From positions 1-64,000 of the forward strand of contig NZ_BAFT02000045.1 in assembly GCF_000308475.2 (NCBI RefSeq): a stretch of 64,000 nucleotides of DNA. The letters run 5' to 3'. Of the stretch, positions 46,241-54,361 are shown in pieces (positions within the stretch are counted from its first letter, which is position 1; every line of letters begins with the position of its first letter). The DNA is from Nocardia brasiliensis NBRC 14402. GTDB taxonomy: Bacteria; Actinomycetota; Actinomycetes; Mycobacteriales; Mycobacteriaceae. The notes under the pieces were generated by a model. The model saw only the letters and a program-made list of their open reading frames with translations. It was not told where the DNA came from and made no database searches. Both the position numbers and the translations under genes were made by a program.

Positions 46241-47005
46241 CTAGTCGGGCAGTTTGAAATCGTATGTCCATGCGAATCGCGATGCCGCGTGCACACCACG
46301 TGCGAACTCCACGATGAGGCCGTCTGCGGTGTAGGTGCGTCGGGTCAGGATCATTACCGGCTCACCCGCGGGGAGCTTAAGCGTCTCGACCTCGTCAGGC
46401 GTCGGCATGCGGGCGAGGATCGTCTCAGTCATGTGGTCGGGTTCGTAGCCTTGCATCGTCAGGACAGCGAAGCCGCCGCCTCGCCCGGCCGGGCCTGGTT
46501 TCGGGTCCACTAGCGGCGTCCCCTCGACGTGTTCGGGCCGGTAGTAGCTCGCCAGCGTGTGGGTTGGCTGGTCGCCTTCACTGACGGTGCGGGCACGTTC
46601 GTATACGAGCGACCTCGGTTTCAGGTTGAGGGCTTCGGCTACCTCGGTGTCGGCCTCGATCAGGGCCACGGTCTGCGTTTGGTCGGTCAACTTCCAAGGC
46701 CGGCCGGATGCCTCGCGGTCGGCCACGAACGCGACAGTGTCGCCGTACTTCCACTTCCTTTTGGAATAGCGTTCAGTCCCGAGTCGCCGAATGGGCGGTC
46801 GCTCGCGGACGACCGTCCCCCGGCGGCGGATCGGGGTGACCAGTCCCTCGGCCTCTAGCTGTCCGACCGCTTGCCGGACGGTCTTGATGTTGACTCCGAA
46901 TCGATCGGCTAGTTCGTCCTGCTTGGGCAGTGTCGCCCCTGGTGCGTACTCGCCGCGCTGGATCGCCTCGCGCAGGCTGTCCGCCACGTCGCGGTATCCA
47001 CTCAT
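46241..47005 (-). CDS. GntR/HutC-family regulator (KorSA-like)
   Basis: 254 residues. The winged-helix domain is VADSLREAIQRGEYAPGATLP then NIKTVRQAVGQLEAEGLV; the C-terminal UTRA domain ends with VEFARGVHAASRFAWTYDF. In pSAM2 the homologous KorSA represses transfer and replication genes. The divergent gap to the rightward operon holds two related dyads (47084-47097, 47124-47141), fitting autorepression plus control of the operon. Confidence 0.9.
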   Translation of the reverse strand: MSGYRDVADSLREAIQRGEYAPGATLPKQDELADRFGVNIKTVRQAVGQLEAEGLVTPIRRRGTVVRERPPIRRLGTERYSKRKWKYGDTVAFVADREASGRPWKLTDQTQTVALIEADTEVAEALNLKPRSLVYERARTVSEGDQPTHTLASYYRPEHVEGTPLVDPKPGPAGRGGGFAVLTMQGYEPDHMTETILARMPTPDEVETLKLPAGEPVMILTRRTYTADGLIVEFARGVHAASRFAWTYDFKLPD

Positions 47006-47059
47006 CTCGATCGAGTCCTTCCTCCCTTGGCGTTGACCCTCATAAGGGTAGCCCTAAGC

Positions 47060-47141
47060 GGCCGATCTATATTTTCGGCCATTTAGAACCACTTCTATTG
47101 CCCATCACTCCTGCGCATGTTCGAATAGAGCCGGTTCTATT
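47060..47141. promoter_or_regulatory. Divergent control region with KorSA-like operators
   Basis: Site 1: TAGAA-CCAC-TTCTA (47084-47097), perfect. Site 2: AATAGA-GCCGGT-TCTATT (47124-47141), perfect; its reverse complement carries TAGAACC like site 1. A third dyad GGCCGA-N9-TCGGCC is at 47060-47080. This AT-rich region between GntR and the 15-gene operon is the only obvious switch of the element. Confidence 0.75.
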
Positions 47142-47174
47142 AGCGCCAGCGAAAGAGCAGAAGGAGACAGAACG

Positions 47175-47636
47175 ATGGCTTTGAAGGATGTGTGGTTTCG
47201 CCCGGAGTTCCGTGAGGCGTTCCCGTTCGGGTTGCTGTTGATGGGTGAGATTCAGCCGGTGACGGAGTTCAGCCGTGATCGCAATGCGCCGAAGCGGCAG
47301 CGGATCGACGTGGACGACGAGGGCAACGGGACGGGCCTGCGGTTGTGGAAGGGCACGGTGGCTGATCCGTCGGGGATGGGGTCGAGGAACTCATCGTTCG
47401 ATGTGACGTTCGTGGCTGATGTTCAGCCGGTTCCGGCGGGCACGCAGGTGTCGGAGAACGTGTTCATGGTTGAGCTGGAGGGGTTGCAAATCAAGCCGAA
47501 GATCGCGGGTTCGGGAGAGTTCAAGTCGATCGGCTGGAACATCCGGGCGACCGGGATCAAGGGTGATACCTCCGGTGCCAAGCAGGCCCCGAACGATCCG
47601 GGTGCTTCGCGTCCGTCCGGTTCTAAGGCGGCGTGA
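47175..47636 (+). CDS. First gene of the element operon, unknown function
   Basis: 153 residues, ATG 47175 with AGAAGGAGA 7 nt upstream, the strongest ribosome site of the operon. Sequence: WFRPEFREAFPFGLLLMGEIQPV, then KRQRIDVDDEGNGTGLRLW and a single-strand-binding-like beta pattern (VFMVELEGLQIKPKIAG), ending in a Ser/Pro/Gly-rich tail. Similar proteins lead AICE operons in other actinomycetes. No catalytic motif; a nucleic-acid-binding role is a guess. Confidence 0.75.
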   Translation: MALKDVWFRPEFREAFPFGLLLMGEIQPVTEFSRDRNAPKRQRIDVDDEGNGTGLRLWKGTVADPSGMGSRNSSFDVTFVADVQPVPAGTQVSENVFMVELEGLQIKPKIAGSGEFKSIGWNIRATGIKGDTSGAKQAPNDPGASRPSGSKAA

Positions 47637-48460
47637 TGATGGCGGCGGGCCAGCAGTCGGCGGGGATGCGGTGGGCGCGCTGGTCTGCCGTGGTCATCAT
47701 CACGGTTATCGGGGCGGCTGCGTTCGTGCTCAGCTTCGCTGCGTTGCGTGATCTGGCGATTCTGGCCAACACTCCGAAGCGGTGGGCGTGGCTGTTCCCG
47801 GTGATCGTGGACGGCACGATCATTCAAGCGACTGTCGGTGCGTTGGTGCTGGCGAAGTCGCGGGAACGTCGTTGGTTCCTGTGGGTGCTCGGTGTCGGTG
47901 CCCTGGTTTCGATCGCGGGCAACTCGCTTCATGCGGTCGCGGCCGGCCGAATCCTGCCGTGGTGGGCGGCGGCGTTGGTGGCGGCGATCGCCCCGATTTC
48001 GCTGCTGGTGGACACGCATGGGTTGGCGGTGTTGTTCCGTGCGGCACAGCAGGATTCAGCTCCTGAACCGCTTGTGGACGCTGCGCCTGAACCTGACCCG
48101 GTCCCGGCTCCGGTGGCGGTTGGCTCCGCGGCTTCGCCCGCGAAACCTTCCGTACCGCCTCGCCGGAAGGCGTCGATACGGCGTGATCCGCGCAAGGTCG
48201 CCCAGGCGGTCGCGATGTATGCCGAGGGGAAGAAGTTCGCCGAAATCGGTAGGGCGCTGGGTGTTTCGGCCCAGACAGCGGCGAACTACGCCAAGTCGGC
48301 CCCGACCCCGGCTGTACAGCAACCTGCTGCTGCTCCTGCTCCGGTGGCGGCACCGGTCCCTGTTTCTGCGCCTGTGGTGGCCCCTGTGCGGCCGGTGCCG
48401 GTGCGTTCTGTTCATCCCGTGCGGCCGGTGCAACAAGCGCTGCCGATCACGGTGTCTTAG
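47636..48460 (+). CDS. DUF2637 (SpdB-like) membrane protein with C-terminal HTH
   Basis: 274 residues from ATG 47636 (one-base overlap). Four hydrophobic segments in residues ~15-130 (VVIITVIGAAAFVLSFAAL, PVIVDGTIIQATVGALVL, FLWVLGVGALVSIAGNSLH, WWAAALVAAIAPISLLVDTHG) are DUF2637, the family of plasmid spread proteins. The C-terminal half contains an HTH-like helix pair (KVAQAVAMYAEGKKFAEIGR, ALGVSAQTAANYAK) between Pro/Ala/Val-rich linkers. It is likely to help spread plasmid DNA between mycelial compartments. Confidence 0.85.
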   Translation: MMAAGQQSAGMRWARWSAVVIITVIGAAAFVLSFAALRDLAILANTPKRWAWLFPVIVDGTIIQATVGALVLAKSRERRWFLWVLGVGALVSIAGNSLHAVAAGRILPWWAAALVAAIAPISLLVDTHGLAVLFRAAQQDSAPEPLVDAAPEPDPVPAPVAVGSAASPAKPSVPPRRKASIRRDPRKVAQAVAMYAEGKKFAEIGRALGVSAQTAANYAKSAPTPAVQQPAAAPAPVAAPVPVSAPVVAPVRPVPVRSVHPVRPVQQALPITVS

Positions 48461-48476
48461 TCAAGGGAGTTACGAG

Positions 48477-48731
48477 ATGTCCGAGAAGTACTATCCCGCC
48501 CACACATCCGGTGCCGATGACGACGTGACGATGTGTCACAGCACATCCGGATCGTTTCGGGTGGCGATGCACAACGGCCGCGTGCACGTCTACGTCGGTA
48601 GCGCGTTCATGCTCCTGGAGCTGGACAAGGCGACATTGCTTCGCGGTCTGCTCGACGCCGGAATCGCTGATGCCCTGGCCTATCTGGCGGATTCGGCCGA
48701 TCAGGTCGATCTGGCAAAGGCGGTGGCGTGA
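48477..48731 (+). CDS. Small AICE protein, unknown
   Basis: 84 residues from ATG 48477 behind AAGGGAG. Begins MSEKYYPAHTSGADDD, has a beta-like middle (FRVAMHNGRVHVYVGSAFMLL) and a helical end. No recognised domain. Its stop overlaps the next start. Confidence 0.7.
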   Translation: MSEKYYPAHTSGADDDVTMCHSTSGSFRVAMHNGRVHVYVGSAFMLLELDKATLLRGLLDAGIADALAYLADSADQVDLAKAVA

Positions 48732-49033
48732 TGGCCGAGAACAACAGTGCGCTGGTATCGATGGCGGTCCGTCAGCGGTGGATGGCCGGGATTGTGTTGC
48801 TGGCGGGTGTGGTGGCGTTTCCGCTGGCCTTGCTGCTGACGGTGGGCCGTGAGCCTGGCGGGACGGTGGCTACGGTCGCCCCTCGCTCGGATGGGTGCGT
48901 GATGTTCTGCGAAGACGTGCCGAAGGCATCGTTCCGCGACGGTAACTGCGCCCAAGCCCCGGTGATCGACTTCAGGCCGTGGGAGTGCGCGCCTCTGACC
49001 AGTGTGCAGGCGGCACCGAAGGCGGTGCGGTGA
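48731..49033 (+). CDS. Single-pass membrane protein, unknown
   Basis: 100 residues (ATG 48731, TGATG overlap). One TM segment at ~18-38 (AGIVLLAGVVAFPLALLLTV) followed by an exported part with three or four Cys (DGCVMFCED, DGNCAQ, WECAP), suggesting disulfides. Position next to DUF2637 and TraB suggests a part in transfer (inference). Confidence 0.72.
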   Translation: MAENNSALVSMAVRQRWMAGIVLLAGVVAFPLALLLTVGREPGGTVATVAPRSDGCVMFCEDVPKASFRDGNCAQAPVIDFRPWECAPLTSVQAAPKAVR

Positions 49034-49452
49034 TGAGCGGGCAGGAGATGGTGCAGGCCGAGGGCTATTGGGTGCCGCGTGATCCGGGCTGCCGGATCGA
49101 GTTCCGTATCAGCGGCACCAGGATCGAGGGTTACGGCGCTCCTGGCGTGCGCTACAACGACAATCACGGTTTCCCCGAGTTCCCCGGCAGGGTGGTGCTC
49201 ACCTTGGGCGGGCATCACAGCAAGGGACGGATGCCGTTCCTGGCGATGAGCGTCGACGCGGCCGAGGAGCTGGTGCAGCTGCTGGCGGCCGCGGTGCGAG
49301 ACGCCTGGGTCGCCCAGGGCGCGGCGTTGGAGCCGATCGGCTTCCGTGACATCACGTTCGACGGCTGCGCCTGCACCGACTGTGACGATGAGGTGGCCGC
49401 GTTGCTGGAGGCCGAGCAGGACCCCGGACCTCAGTCGGGGTGGTCACGATGA
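49033..49452 (+). CDS. AICE protein, unknown
   Basis: 139 residues, ATG 49033 overlapping the previous stop. Contains LPxxx-like hydrophobic helices (DAAEELVQLLAAAVRDAW) and a C-terminal Cys cluster (DGCACTDCDDE). Unknown function. The stop overlaps the TraB start. Confidence 0.7.
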   Translation: MSGQEMVQAEGYWVPRDPGCRIEFRISGTRIEGYGAPGVRYNDNHGFPEFPGRVVLTLGGHHSKGRMPFLAMSVDAAEELVQLLAAAVRDAWVAQGAALEPIGFRDITFDGCACTDCDDEVAALLEAEQDPGPQSGWSR

Positions 49453-50771
49453 GCGGGATTCTCAGCATCCTTGCCGCAGGCGGGTCGGTGGTGGTGCCTG
49501 CGGGGCTGATCTGGCTGGTTCGCCGGGACTTGCCGAACACCAAGCAGCCCAAGCCGAAGCCGCAGACGCTGGCGCAGATCGTGGACGACGCCACACCTGA
49601 GTTGCGTACGGCTGTCGGGATTCTGGCTGATCCGTTGCAGACGAACCTGATGCTGGCCGCGCTGAAACTCGGGTCGGCCGAGGGTGGTTTCCCCTACGTC
49701 GAACGCTACGACTACACCCGCTACGGGCTGTCGGTGGACGTGGTGATGCTCGGTGGCCAGTCGGAAAAGAACTGGTCCAACGATGAGGTGCTGAACCAGT
49801 TCGCCACGTATTTGGCGGTGCCGAGGGTGAGCGCGGTGTTCCCGGCTCCGTCGTGGGTTCGTCTCCAGGTGAGGGTGTTCGACACTCTCGTCGCCCCGGC
49901 AACGACGCCGGAGGCGGTCCCCAATGGTGTGGACCTGGAGGCGGTCCCGGTCGGTGTCACCGAAGACGGCGACACCTGGCGGTTGCGGGTGCTCTACCGG
50001 CACATCCTCATCGCGGGCGGCACCGATTCGGGTAAGGGCTCGGTGCTGTGGTCGATCGTGGCCGGCATCGGTCCGGGGATCAAAGCGGGCCTGGTGGACG
50101 TGCTGCTCGGTGACCCGAAGGGCGGCATGGAGTTCGGGCGCGGTGAGGGCCGGTTGTGGACCGATTTCCAGTGGACCGCGGACGGCATCATCACCATGCT
50201 CACCACCGCCGAGAAGGACATGCAGGAACGGGCGGCACGGTTCCGCCACGCCGGTATCCGCAAGTTCGTCCCCACCACCGACGAGCCGCTCAAGGTCGTG
50301 ATGATCGATGAGTACGCGGCCATGTCCGCCTTCGCCACACCGGAGCAGGTGCGGGAAGGGTTGCGGCTGATCGGGTTGATCCTGACCCAAGGGCGTGCGG
50401 TCGGCTACAGCGTGATCGTGGCCGTGCAGGACCCCTCGAAAGAGACCATGCCCAACCGGCAGCTCTTCCCGGTCCGCATCGGGTTGCGCCTGGATGAGCC
50501 GACGCAGAACGAGATGATCCACGGCAAGAGTGCCCGTGACCGCGGTGCGCGTTGTGACGAAATCTCCGAACACACTCCCGGTGTCGCCTACGTCGGCCTG
50601 GACGGCACGAAAGCGTTTCAGCGGGTGCGGGCGTTCTGGATTCGTGACGAAGACGCCGACGCGATCGTGGAGGCGTTCTCCCCGGCACCGCAGATCCTCG
50701 GCCCCACTGAGGACTACAGCGGTTTCGACCCGGACGACCTCGGCGACGAAGACGAGGGGGTGGCGGCGTGA
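49449..50771 (+). CDS. TraB/FtsK-SpoIIIE-type DNA translocase
   Basis: 440 residues (ATGA overlap with the previous gene). One N-terminal membrane segment (SILAAGGSVVVPAGLIWLV), then the FtsK/SpoIIIE ATPase: Walker A GGTDSGKGS (190-198), GDPKGGMEFG, Walker B VVMIDEYAAM and the VIVAVQDPSKETMP strand. Actinobacterial TraB proteins form a hexameric pump that moves double-stranded plasmid DNA between cells, without a relaxase or type IV secretion system. The only transfer motor in the element. Confidence 0.92.
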   Translation: MSGILSILAAGGSVVVPAGLIWLVRRDLPNTKQPKPKPQTLAQIVDDATPELRTAVGILADPLQTNLMLAALKLGSAEGGFPYVERYDYTRYGLSVDVVMLGGQSEKNWSNDEVLNQFATYLAVPRVSAVFPAPSWVRLQVRVFDTLVAPATTPEAVPNGVDLEAVPVGVTEDGDTWRLRVLYRHILIAGGTDSGKGSVLWSIVAGIGPGIKAGLVDVLLGDPKGGMEFGRGEGRLWTDFQWTADGIITMLTTAEKDMQERAARFRHAGIRKFVPTTDEPLKVVMIDEYAAMSAFATPEQVREGLRLIGLILTQGRAVGYSVIVAVQDPSKETMPNRQLFPVRIGLRLDEPTQNEMIHGKSARDRGARCDEISEHTPGVAYVGLDGTKAFQRVRAFWIRDEDADAIVEAFSPAPQILGPTEDYSGFDPDDLGDEDEGVAA

Positions 50772-51010
50772 GCGACATGCGAGATACCCCGGACCGTGGC
50801 GTGGTGAGTGTGCGCGTGTGCGGGTCGGCGAGCCATGTCGGAGACCTGCTGGGGCTGCTGGAACACATCGGCTTCGACATCGAGACCAGTGGCACCTACC
50901 CGGCCCGGCACTCCACCCGTGACGTGCGTGTCTACGCCTCGATCGCCCCGCGGTCGGTGCGTCCGCTGCGGTGGCTGCCCCAGCGAACCAAGGGCGGTGA
51001 ACGACGGTGA
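50768..51010 (+). CDS. Small AICE protein, unknown
   Basis: 80 residues from GTG 50768 (GTGA overlap). Basic C-terminus (RSVRPLRWLPQRTKGGERR) and a central GLLEHIGFDIETSGTY. No known domain. Confidence 0.65.
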   Translation: MSDMRDTPDRGVVSVRVCGSASHVGDLLGLLEHIGFDIETSGTYPARHSTRDVRVYASIAPRSVRPLRWLPQRTKGGERR

Positions 51011-51336
51011 AGCGAGGATTCGTGACCGAGACACACGTGGTCATCTACTGCGACGGCTGCGGCGACGTCTACACCGAAAACACCAGCGAATCAATCTGTT
51101 TCGATTCCATCAACCAGGCCGTGTCCTACATCAACACCCGCTCGGCAACGATCGGCTGGCTCTACGACGGTGACCTCGTGCGCTGCGACGGCTGCCTCGC
51201 TACCGCCTACTGCACCGACCACGGCCACAGCTTCGGTGACCGGCATCTGCCGCCGCGGCGGCTCGCGTCCCGTTCCACTCCTGTCGTTCGCTGCTGCACG
51301 GTGTGCGACATCCCCGAAAACGAGGCCCAGTCATGA
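51007..51336 (+). CDS. Cys-rich zinc-ribbon-like protein
   Basis: 109 residues from GTG 51007. Three Cys pairs (CDGCGD, CDGCLATAYC, CCTVC) suggest two or three zinc sites. Probably a small DNA- or protein-binding accessory protein. Overlaps both neighbours by 4 bp. Confidence 0.7.
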   Translation: MKRGFVTETHVVIYCDGCGDVYTENTSESICFDSINQAVSYINTRSATIGWLYDGDLVRCDGCLATAYCTDHGHSFGDRHLPPRRLASRSTPVVRCCTVCDIPENEAQS

Positions 51337-51470
51337 CCATTCACGTCTACGACGACACCGACGCATTCGACCGCGACGAGTTGGACGCGGTGATCTGCCT
51401 GCATTCGGCCCGCCAACTCATCGACACCGCCCCGACCTGGGACGCACAGGACGAGGAGTGGGCGGCATGA
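51333..51470 (+). CDS. 45-residue acidic protein
   Basis: ATG 51333 overlaps the previous stop (ATGA), and the stop TGA 51468-51470 overlaps the next ATG (51467). Very acidic (VYDDTDAFDRDELDAV ... DAQDEEWAA). Too short for family assignment; the double overlap in a tightly packed operon supports it being expressed. Confidence 0.6.
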   Translation: MTIHVYDDTDAFDRDELDAVICLHSARQLIDTAPTWDAQDEEWAA

Positions 51471-51625
51471 ACAGCAACGAGGAAGCCCTGGAGTGCTGCG
51501 GGGTGGCGATGGCGGTCGAGACGGCTCCATGGGACTGGCAGACCTTCACCTCCCAGGTGTCGCGCTGCTACCAGTGCGGGCACTGCGAACCCTTCGAAGA
51601 CGAGGAGTCCAGTGATGAGGCGTGA
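51467..51625 (+). CDS. 52-residue Cys-rich protein
   Basis: ATG 51467. CCGV near the start and CYQCGHCEPF near the end form a plausible zinc knuckle; acidic tail. Overlaps the previous gene by 4 bp and the next by 11 bp. Unknown function. Confidence 0.6.
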   Translation: MNSNEEALECCGVAMAVETAPWDWQTFTSQVSRCYQCGHCEPFEDEESSDEA

Positions 51626-51842
51626 GTGGGGCTTGCTGGTCGCCGGTGAGGTGCGGCCGTTGGTGAAGGCCCGCAACATCACCGACGCCACCATGTACGC
51701 CTGCAACCTCACCGCTCGCAAACGTGCCAAAGCCATTGTGGTGTACCGCGATTCAGAAGCTCTCGGGTGGCGGCGCTGGATCGATGACAAACCCGTTCCT
51801 ACCCAGCTCGCATTCGATCTACCCGGCAAGGAGGCCCGATGA
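51615..51842 (+). CDS. Small AICE protein, unknown
   Basis: 75 residues from ATG 51615 (GTG 51612 possible). Contains KARNITDATMYACNLTARKRAKAIV, basic and probably helical. Starts inside the end of the previous gene. Unknown function. Confidence 0.65.
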   Translation: MRREWGLLVAGEVRPLVKARNITDATMYACNLTARKRAKAIVVYRDSEALGWRRWIDDKPVPTQLAFDLPGKEAR

Positions 51843-52471
51843 TGGCCACGAAAAACACTGTCGTGCACAAGGACCCGGCCGAACAGCTCTTCGAGGCGCT
51901 GTGCCTACTGGTCTGGCAGATCATCAAAGCCGCGGCCGTGACCGTGTGGTGGGCGGTGCTGTTCCCGATGATCTCGATCCCCCCGGGCGCAGCGGTCGCC
52001 GCCGGCCTTTTCCTCGGCTGGCCTTTCGCGGTCGTGGTGGCGGTGGTGTGGCTCGCGGGGATGGTGTCGTGGCGACTATCGAGTCCACGAACCTTCGAGC
52101 TGGCCATTACGGCGCGAGCACGGTCCCGGTTCCTGTCCTGGTGGCGTTACCGGCTGCGCTGGAGCGGGCGACTGACGGCCTGCAAGCTCACCATCGCCCA
52201 CGGAACCGGACTGCTGGTCCCCCGCAGGGTCTCGGTCACGGTCGGGGCCTGTCTGGATGTGGTGCGAGTGCGGATGCTCGATGGCCAATGCCCCGCCGAT
52301 TGGGAATCACGCTCCGACAACCTGGCTCACACCTTCGGCGCCACCGACTGCCAAGTCCGCATCGCTGGTCCCGGTCTGGTGGAACTGCGGTTCCGTCGTG
52401 CCGATGCCCTGGCCGATCCGTTCGCACTGCCTCCCGTCGACGGCGGGCGCTTCCTCAAGGAGACCATCTGA
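51839..52471 (+). CDS. Two-TM membrane protein, Spd/TraA-like position
   Basis: 210 residues. Two adjacent hydrophobic segments (LLVWQIIKAAAVTVWWAVLFP and AGLFLGWPFAVVVAVVWLAGMV) are followed by a ~110-residue basic cytoplasmic domain with Arg-rich helices (RARSRFLSWWRYRLRWSGR). Genes of this shape lie between TraB and Rep in many AICEs and are thought to aid DNA spread. ATGA overlap with the previous gene, TGATG with rep. Confidence 0.78.
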   Translation: MMATKNTVVHKDPAEQLFEALCLLVWQIIKAAAVTVWWAVLFPMISIPPGAAVAAGLFLGWPFAVVVAVVWLAGMVSWRLSSPRTFELAITARARSRFLSWWRYRLRWSGRLTACKLTIAHGTGLLVPRRVSVTVGACLDVVRVRMLDGQCPADWESRSDNLAHTFGATDCQVRIAGPGLVELRFRRADALADPFALPPVDGGRFLKETI

Positions 52472-54162
52472 TGAACACCCCCACCAGCGAAAGTGTGAAG
52501 GCGGGAGGGACAGCGGCCCAGCGCCGTGCCCTACCCAACCTCTACGAGGTCGCCCAAGCCGCGGCTGATCAGTACATGGTGTGCAAACGCCCCATCGCGA
52601 TGCGTGTGGAAGACCCCAAGACCGGCACAGTCACCTACGAAGGTTCCCCGTGCAAGTCCACCATCGAATCGGTGTGCCCCGCGTGTGCGAAAGCTAACCG
52701 GTTGTTGCGTGTCGCTCAGTGCCGGGAAGGTTGGCACGCCAGTCACGAACTCGTTCCCGACAGCACCGATCCGACGGCGCGTCAGGTCGAGCTGCTGACC
52801 GAACGCGCGGACCTGGTCACCCAGTACCGGGCCGCGGTTGCTCAGGCGGCCGAAGACCTCGCCGAGTCCCTGCGCGCGGTCATCCGGGCCTTGGATGAGG
52901 ATCTGCGGGAAACCGGGCTGCGTGGCCGTCTCCCGGCCCTGGACGCCACAGCCAGGGATCGGCGCAAGCGTTCCACTCGTCGGCGTCAGGACGTGCCGGA
53001 CCTGCCTCGCAAGAAGGTGTCGAAATCGACTGTGGGACAGGTGTTCGCGGGCAAGCATCAGCCCTCGATGTTCGTCACGCTCACCATGCCGAGCCGGGGT
53101 CGTATCCGCCGTGACGGTGCCCTCGATGCCAAGGGCCAGTCGTGTTCGGATGGGTCGCCGGTCGACATGGACAGCTACGACTACACCGGCGCCGCACGGG
53201 ACATCGTGTTCTTCTCCAAGCTGGTCGACCGCTGGATTCAGAACCTGCGCCGCGCGGTCGGCCGGGACGTGCAGTACTTCGCCACCGTCGAACCACAGAA
53301 ACGCGGCGCACCGCACCTGCACATCCTGATCCGTGGCGCGATCTCCCGCGAGCTGCTCAAGCTGGTCACCGCGGCTACCTACCACCAGGTGTGGTGGCCC
53401 CACTTCGACCATGAGAACCGTGTCTACGGTGGCGCGCACCAACCGGTGTGGGATACCAAGCGGGCCACCTTCATCGACCCCGAAACCCATGCGCCCCTGA
53501 CCTACTGGGACGACGCATTGGACACCCTCGACCAGGTGGACGACCTCGAACCCGCACACGTGGTGCGGTTCGGCTCGCAGATGGACCGCAAGCAGATCAA
53601 GGGCGTGGTCGCGGAAAAGGCCGGCCGGACCATCGGCTACGTCACCAAGTACCTGACCAAGTCCATCTCGGAGATCGTGGAAGCTCAGACCGATCGCGCC
53701 GCCGAACATTACGACCGGCTTCATGCCGAACTCCAGAACACTCCCTGTTCGCCTCGCTGCGCGGTGTGGCTCGAATACGGCATCGTCCCCCAGGGCGCGA
53801 GCGACAAGACCGTCCCGGGTCGCTGCCGCGGCAAAGCACACCGCCGAGACACCCTCGGCCTGCCCGGCCGACGCGTCCTCGTCTCCCGCCGCTGGTCCGG
53901 CAAGACCCTCATCGACCACAAACAAGACCGCGTCGATTTTGTTCGGCAACTCCTCGCCGATGCCGGCATCGAGAAGCCGGACACGAGCCACTACAAGGTG
54001 ACTCCGGTGGAGCCCGGCGACAAATCCCGGCCGTTGCGTGAGCACCTGATTATGGGCTCCATCTCACGGCGCAACACCTGGCGCGCAGAGCTGCTCAAAG
54101 CCCAACTCGCCGCAGGCCCACCAGAGCCCCCAGAAACTTCGGCAACTCAGCACGCGGCATAG
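52471..54162 (+). CDS. RepSA-like rolling-circle replication initiator
   Basis: 563 residues. Cys residues (C61, C69xxC72, C84) form a zinc-type N-terminus (CPACAKANRLLRVAQCREGW). The HUH metal motif is PHLHILIRG (H282, H284) and the nucleophile region is YVTKY (390-394), as in pSAM2 RepSA. It nicks an origin to start replication of the excised circle. Long compared with ~460 residues for RepSA. The origin itself is not identified. Followed 13 bp later by xis. Confidence 0.9.
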   Translation: MNTPTSESVKAGGTAAQRRALPNLYEVAQAAADQYMVCKRPIAMRVEDPKTGTVTYEGSPCKSTIESVCPACAKANRLLRVAQCREGWHASHELVPDSTDPTARQVELLTERADLVTQYRAAVAQAAEDLAESLRAVIRALDEDLRETGLRGRLPALDATARDRRKRSTRRRQDVPDLPRKKVSKSTVGQVFAGKHQPSMFVTLTMPSRGRIRRDGALDAKGQSCSDGSPVDMDSYDYTGAARDIVFFSKLVDRWIQNLRRAVGRDVQYFATVEPQKRGAPHLHILIRGAISRELLKLVTAATYHQVWWPHFDHENRVYGGAHQPVWDTKRATFIDPETHAPLTYWDDALDTLDQVDDLEPAHVVRFGSQMDRKQIKGVVAEKAGRTIGYVTKYLTKSISEIVEAQTDRAAEHYDRLHAELQNTPCSPRCAVWLEYGIVPQGASDKTVPGRCRGKAHRRDTLGLPGRRVLVSRRWSGKTLIDHKQDRVDFVRQLLADAGIEKPDTSHYKVTPVEPGDKSRPLREHLIMGSISRRNTWRAELLKAQLAAGPPEPPETSATQHAA

Positions 54163-54175
54163 GGAGGGGATCGTC

Positions 54176-54361
54176 ATGGAGCTACCCGAGGATCGGCTAT
54201 GGACGGTGGAGGAAGCGTCGTACTTCCTCAACGTGCCGGTGAAGACGCTCTACCAATGGAAATGGCTCGGAGAGGGGCCACCGGTGCGCAAGGTCGGTCG
54301 GCACCTGCGCTACAACCCTGCACGCGTACGTGCGTGGGCGGATATGGACGAGGCTGCCTGA
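54176..54361 (+). CDS. xis: Excisionase (MerR/BldC-type HTH)
   Basis: 61 residues, ATG 54176 with a GGGAGGGG site. Single helix-turn-helix (WTVEEASYFLNVPVKTLYQWKWLGEGPPVRKVGRHLRY) of the excisionase type, here quoted by its ends WTVEE and RHLRY. It directs the integrase toward excision. The stop overlaps the integrase start (TGATG). Confidence 0.9.
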   Translation: MELPEDRLWTVEEASYFLNVPVKTLYQWKWLGEGPPVRKVGRHLRYNPARVRAWADMDEAA

